A stretch of DNA of 5,001 bases from Burkholderiaceae bacterium (GTDB lineage Bacteria; Pseudomonadota; Gammaproteobacteria; Burkholderiales; Burkholderiaceae_E), in the NCBI GenBank assembly GCA_023258775.1, contig JALQWJ010000123.1, positions 250 to 5,250 of the forward strand. The letters are read 5' to 3'. A model generated the notes under the pieces. It was given only the letters and a program-made list of their open reading frames with translations, did no database searches and was not told the DNA's origin. The position numbers and the translations under genes are program-made. This document shows, one piece after another, positions 4,844 to 5,001 of this stretch (its first letter is position 1; every line of letters starts with the position of its first letter).

Positions 4844-5001
4844 ATGCTGGTGGGCTATACCTATGACCCGATTTACGCCCGCCACGATATGGGTGAGGGC
4901 CATCCTGAGTGCCCCGAACGAGTCCTAGCGATTGATGCGCACTTACGATCGGTCGGTCTCCTCGAGCAATTAGCTTGTTTTGATGCTAAGCCAGCAAGCC
5001 G
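4844..5001 (+). CDS. histone deacetylase-family / acetylpolyamine amidohydrolase-like protein (N-terminal part, cut by right edge)
   Basis: The 52 visible codons begin VGYTYDPIYARHDMGEGHPE and continue CPERVLAIDAHLRSVGLLEQL. This is the N-terminal signature of bacterial class II-like HDAC-family hydrolases: a Y-x-D strand, H-D-M-G-x-GHPE, then ERV-x-AI and a GLLEQL helix. These are zinc-dependent deacylases acting on acetyl-lysine, acetylpolyamines or related amides; the substrate is unknown here. The catalytic His-His and Asp metal ligands lie beyond the edge. The ATG at 4844 has only a weak GTCGAG just before it. The 13-base gap to the RodZ-like gene suggests co-transcription. Alternative starts cannot be excluded, but a GTG two codons on would leave the product nearly unchanged. 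Confidence 0.85.
   Translation, partial: MLVGYTYDPIYARHDMGEGHPECPERVLAIDAHLRSVGLLEQLACFDAKPAS

Noticed and set aside
3532..4903. Several minus-strand frames and one plus-strand frame (3830-4141) inside the RodZ-like gene
   Set aside because: They overlap a 440-codon frame with a coherent HTH, membrane helix and C-terminal domain; their products are arginine- and proline-rich shadows.

Overview
The window looks like a piece of a proteobacterial chromosome, most likely a betaproteobacterium of the Burkholderiales type. The short H-NS-family protein ends in the KYKHP...TWTGRGKPPRWL DNA-binding motif that is common there. The tRNA-Gly gene encodes its own CCA, base composition is moderate (neither strongly AT- nor GC-rich by eye), and genes are compact with sigma70-like promoters. 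The genus cannot be named from this sequence alone.

Layout, left to right. Positions 1-1241 (minus strand) form one uninterrupted reading frame that runs off the left edge. It encodes a YihX-like HAD phosphatase domain followed, without stop or frameshift, by the N-terminal half of TrmB, the tRNA guanine-46 N7-methyltransferase. This apparent HAD-TrmB fusion is the most unusual object in the window. Divergent from it, 1431-1988 (plus) encodes a small 2-oxoglutarate/Fe(II)-dependent dioxygenase-like protein with a good sigma70 promoter. A tRNA-Gly(CCC) gene with its own promoter follows at 2159-2232. An H-NS-like nucleoid protein lies on the minus strand at 2335-2748. Divergent from that is a two-CBS-domain protein (2942-3355) that ends in a clear intrinsic terminator.

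The right part (3508 to the edge) is a plus-strand pair: a RodZ-like membrane protein and the start of a histone-deacetylase-family hydrolase, 13 bases apart and probably co-transcribed. The RodZ-like protein has a cytoplasmic helix-turn-helix, one membrane helix, and a long polar linker holding six QG heptads. Its C-terminal end resembles the DUF4115 domain.

The genes do not form one evident pathway. Two links can be drawn: the TrmB domain and the tRNA-Gly gene both concern tRNA, and the RodZ-like and HDAC-like genes look like a transcription unit. No mobile element, integrase, CRISPR array or rRNA is visible. No intergenic gap exceeds 200 bases; their contents are listed as promoters, short repeats, hairpins and small upstream reading frames.
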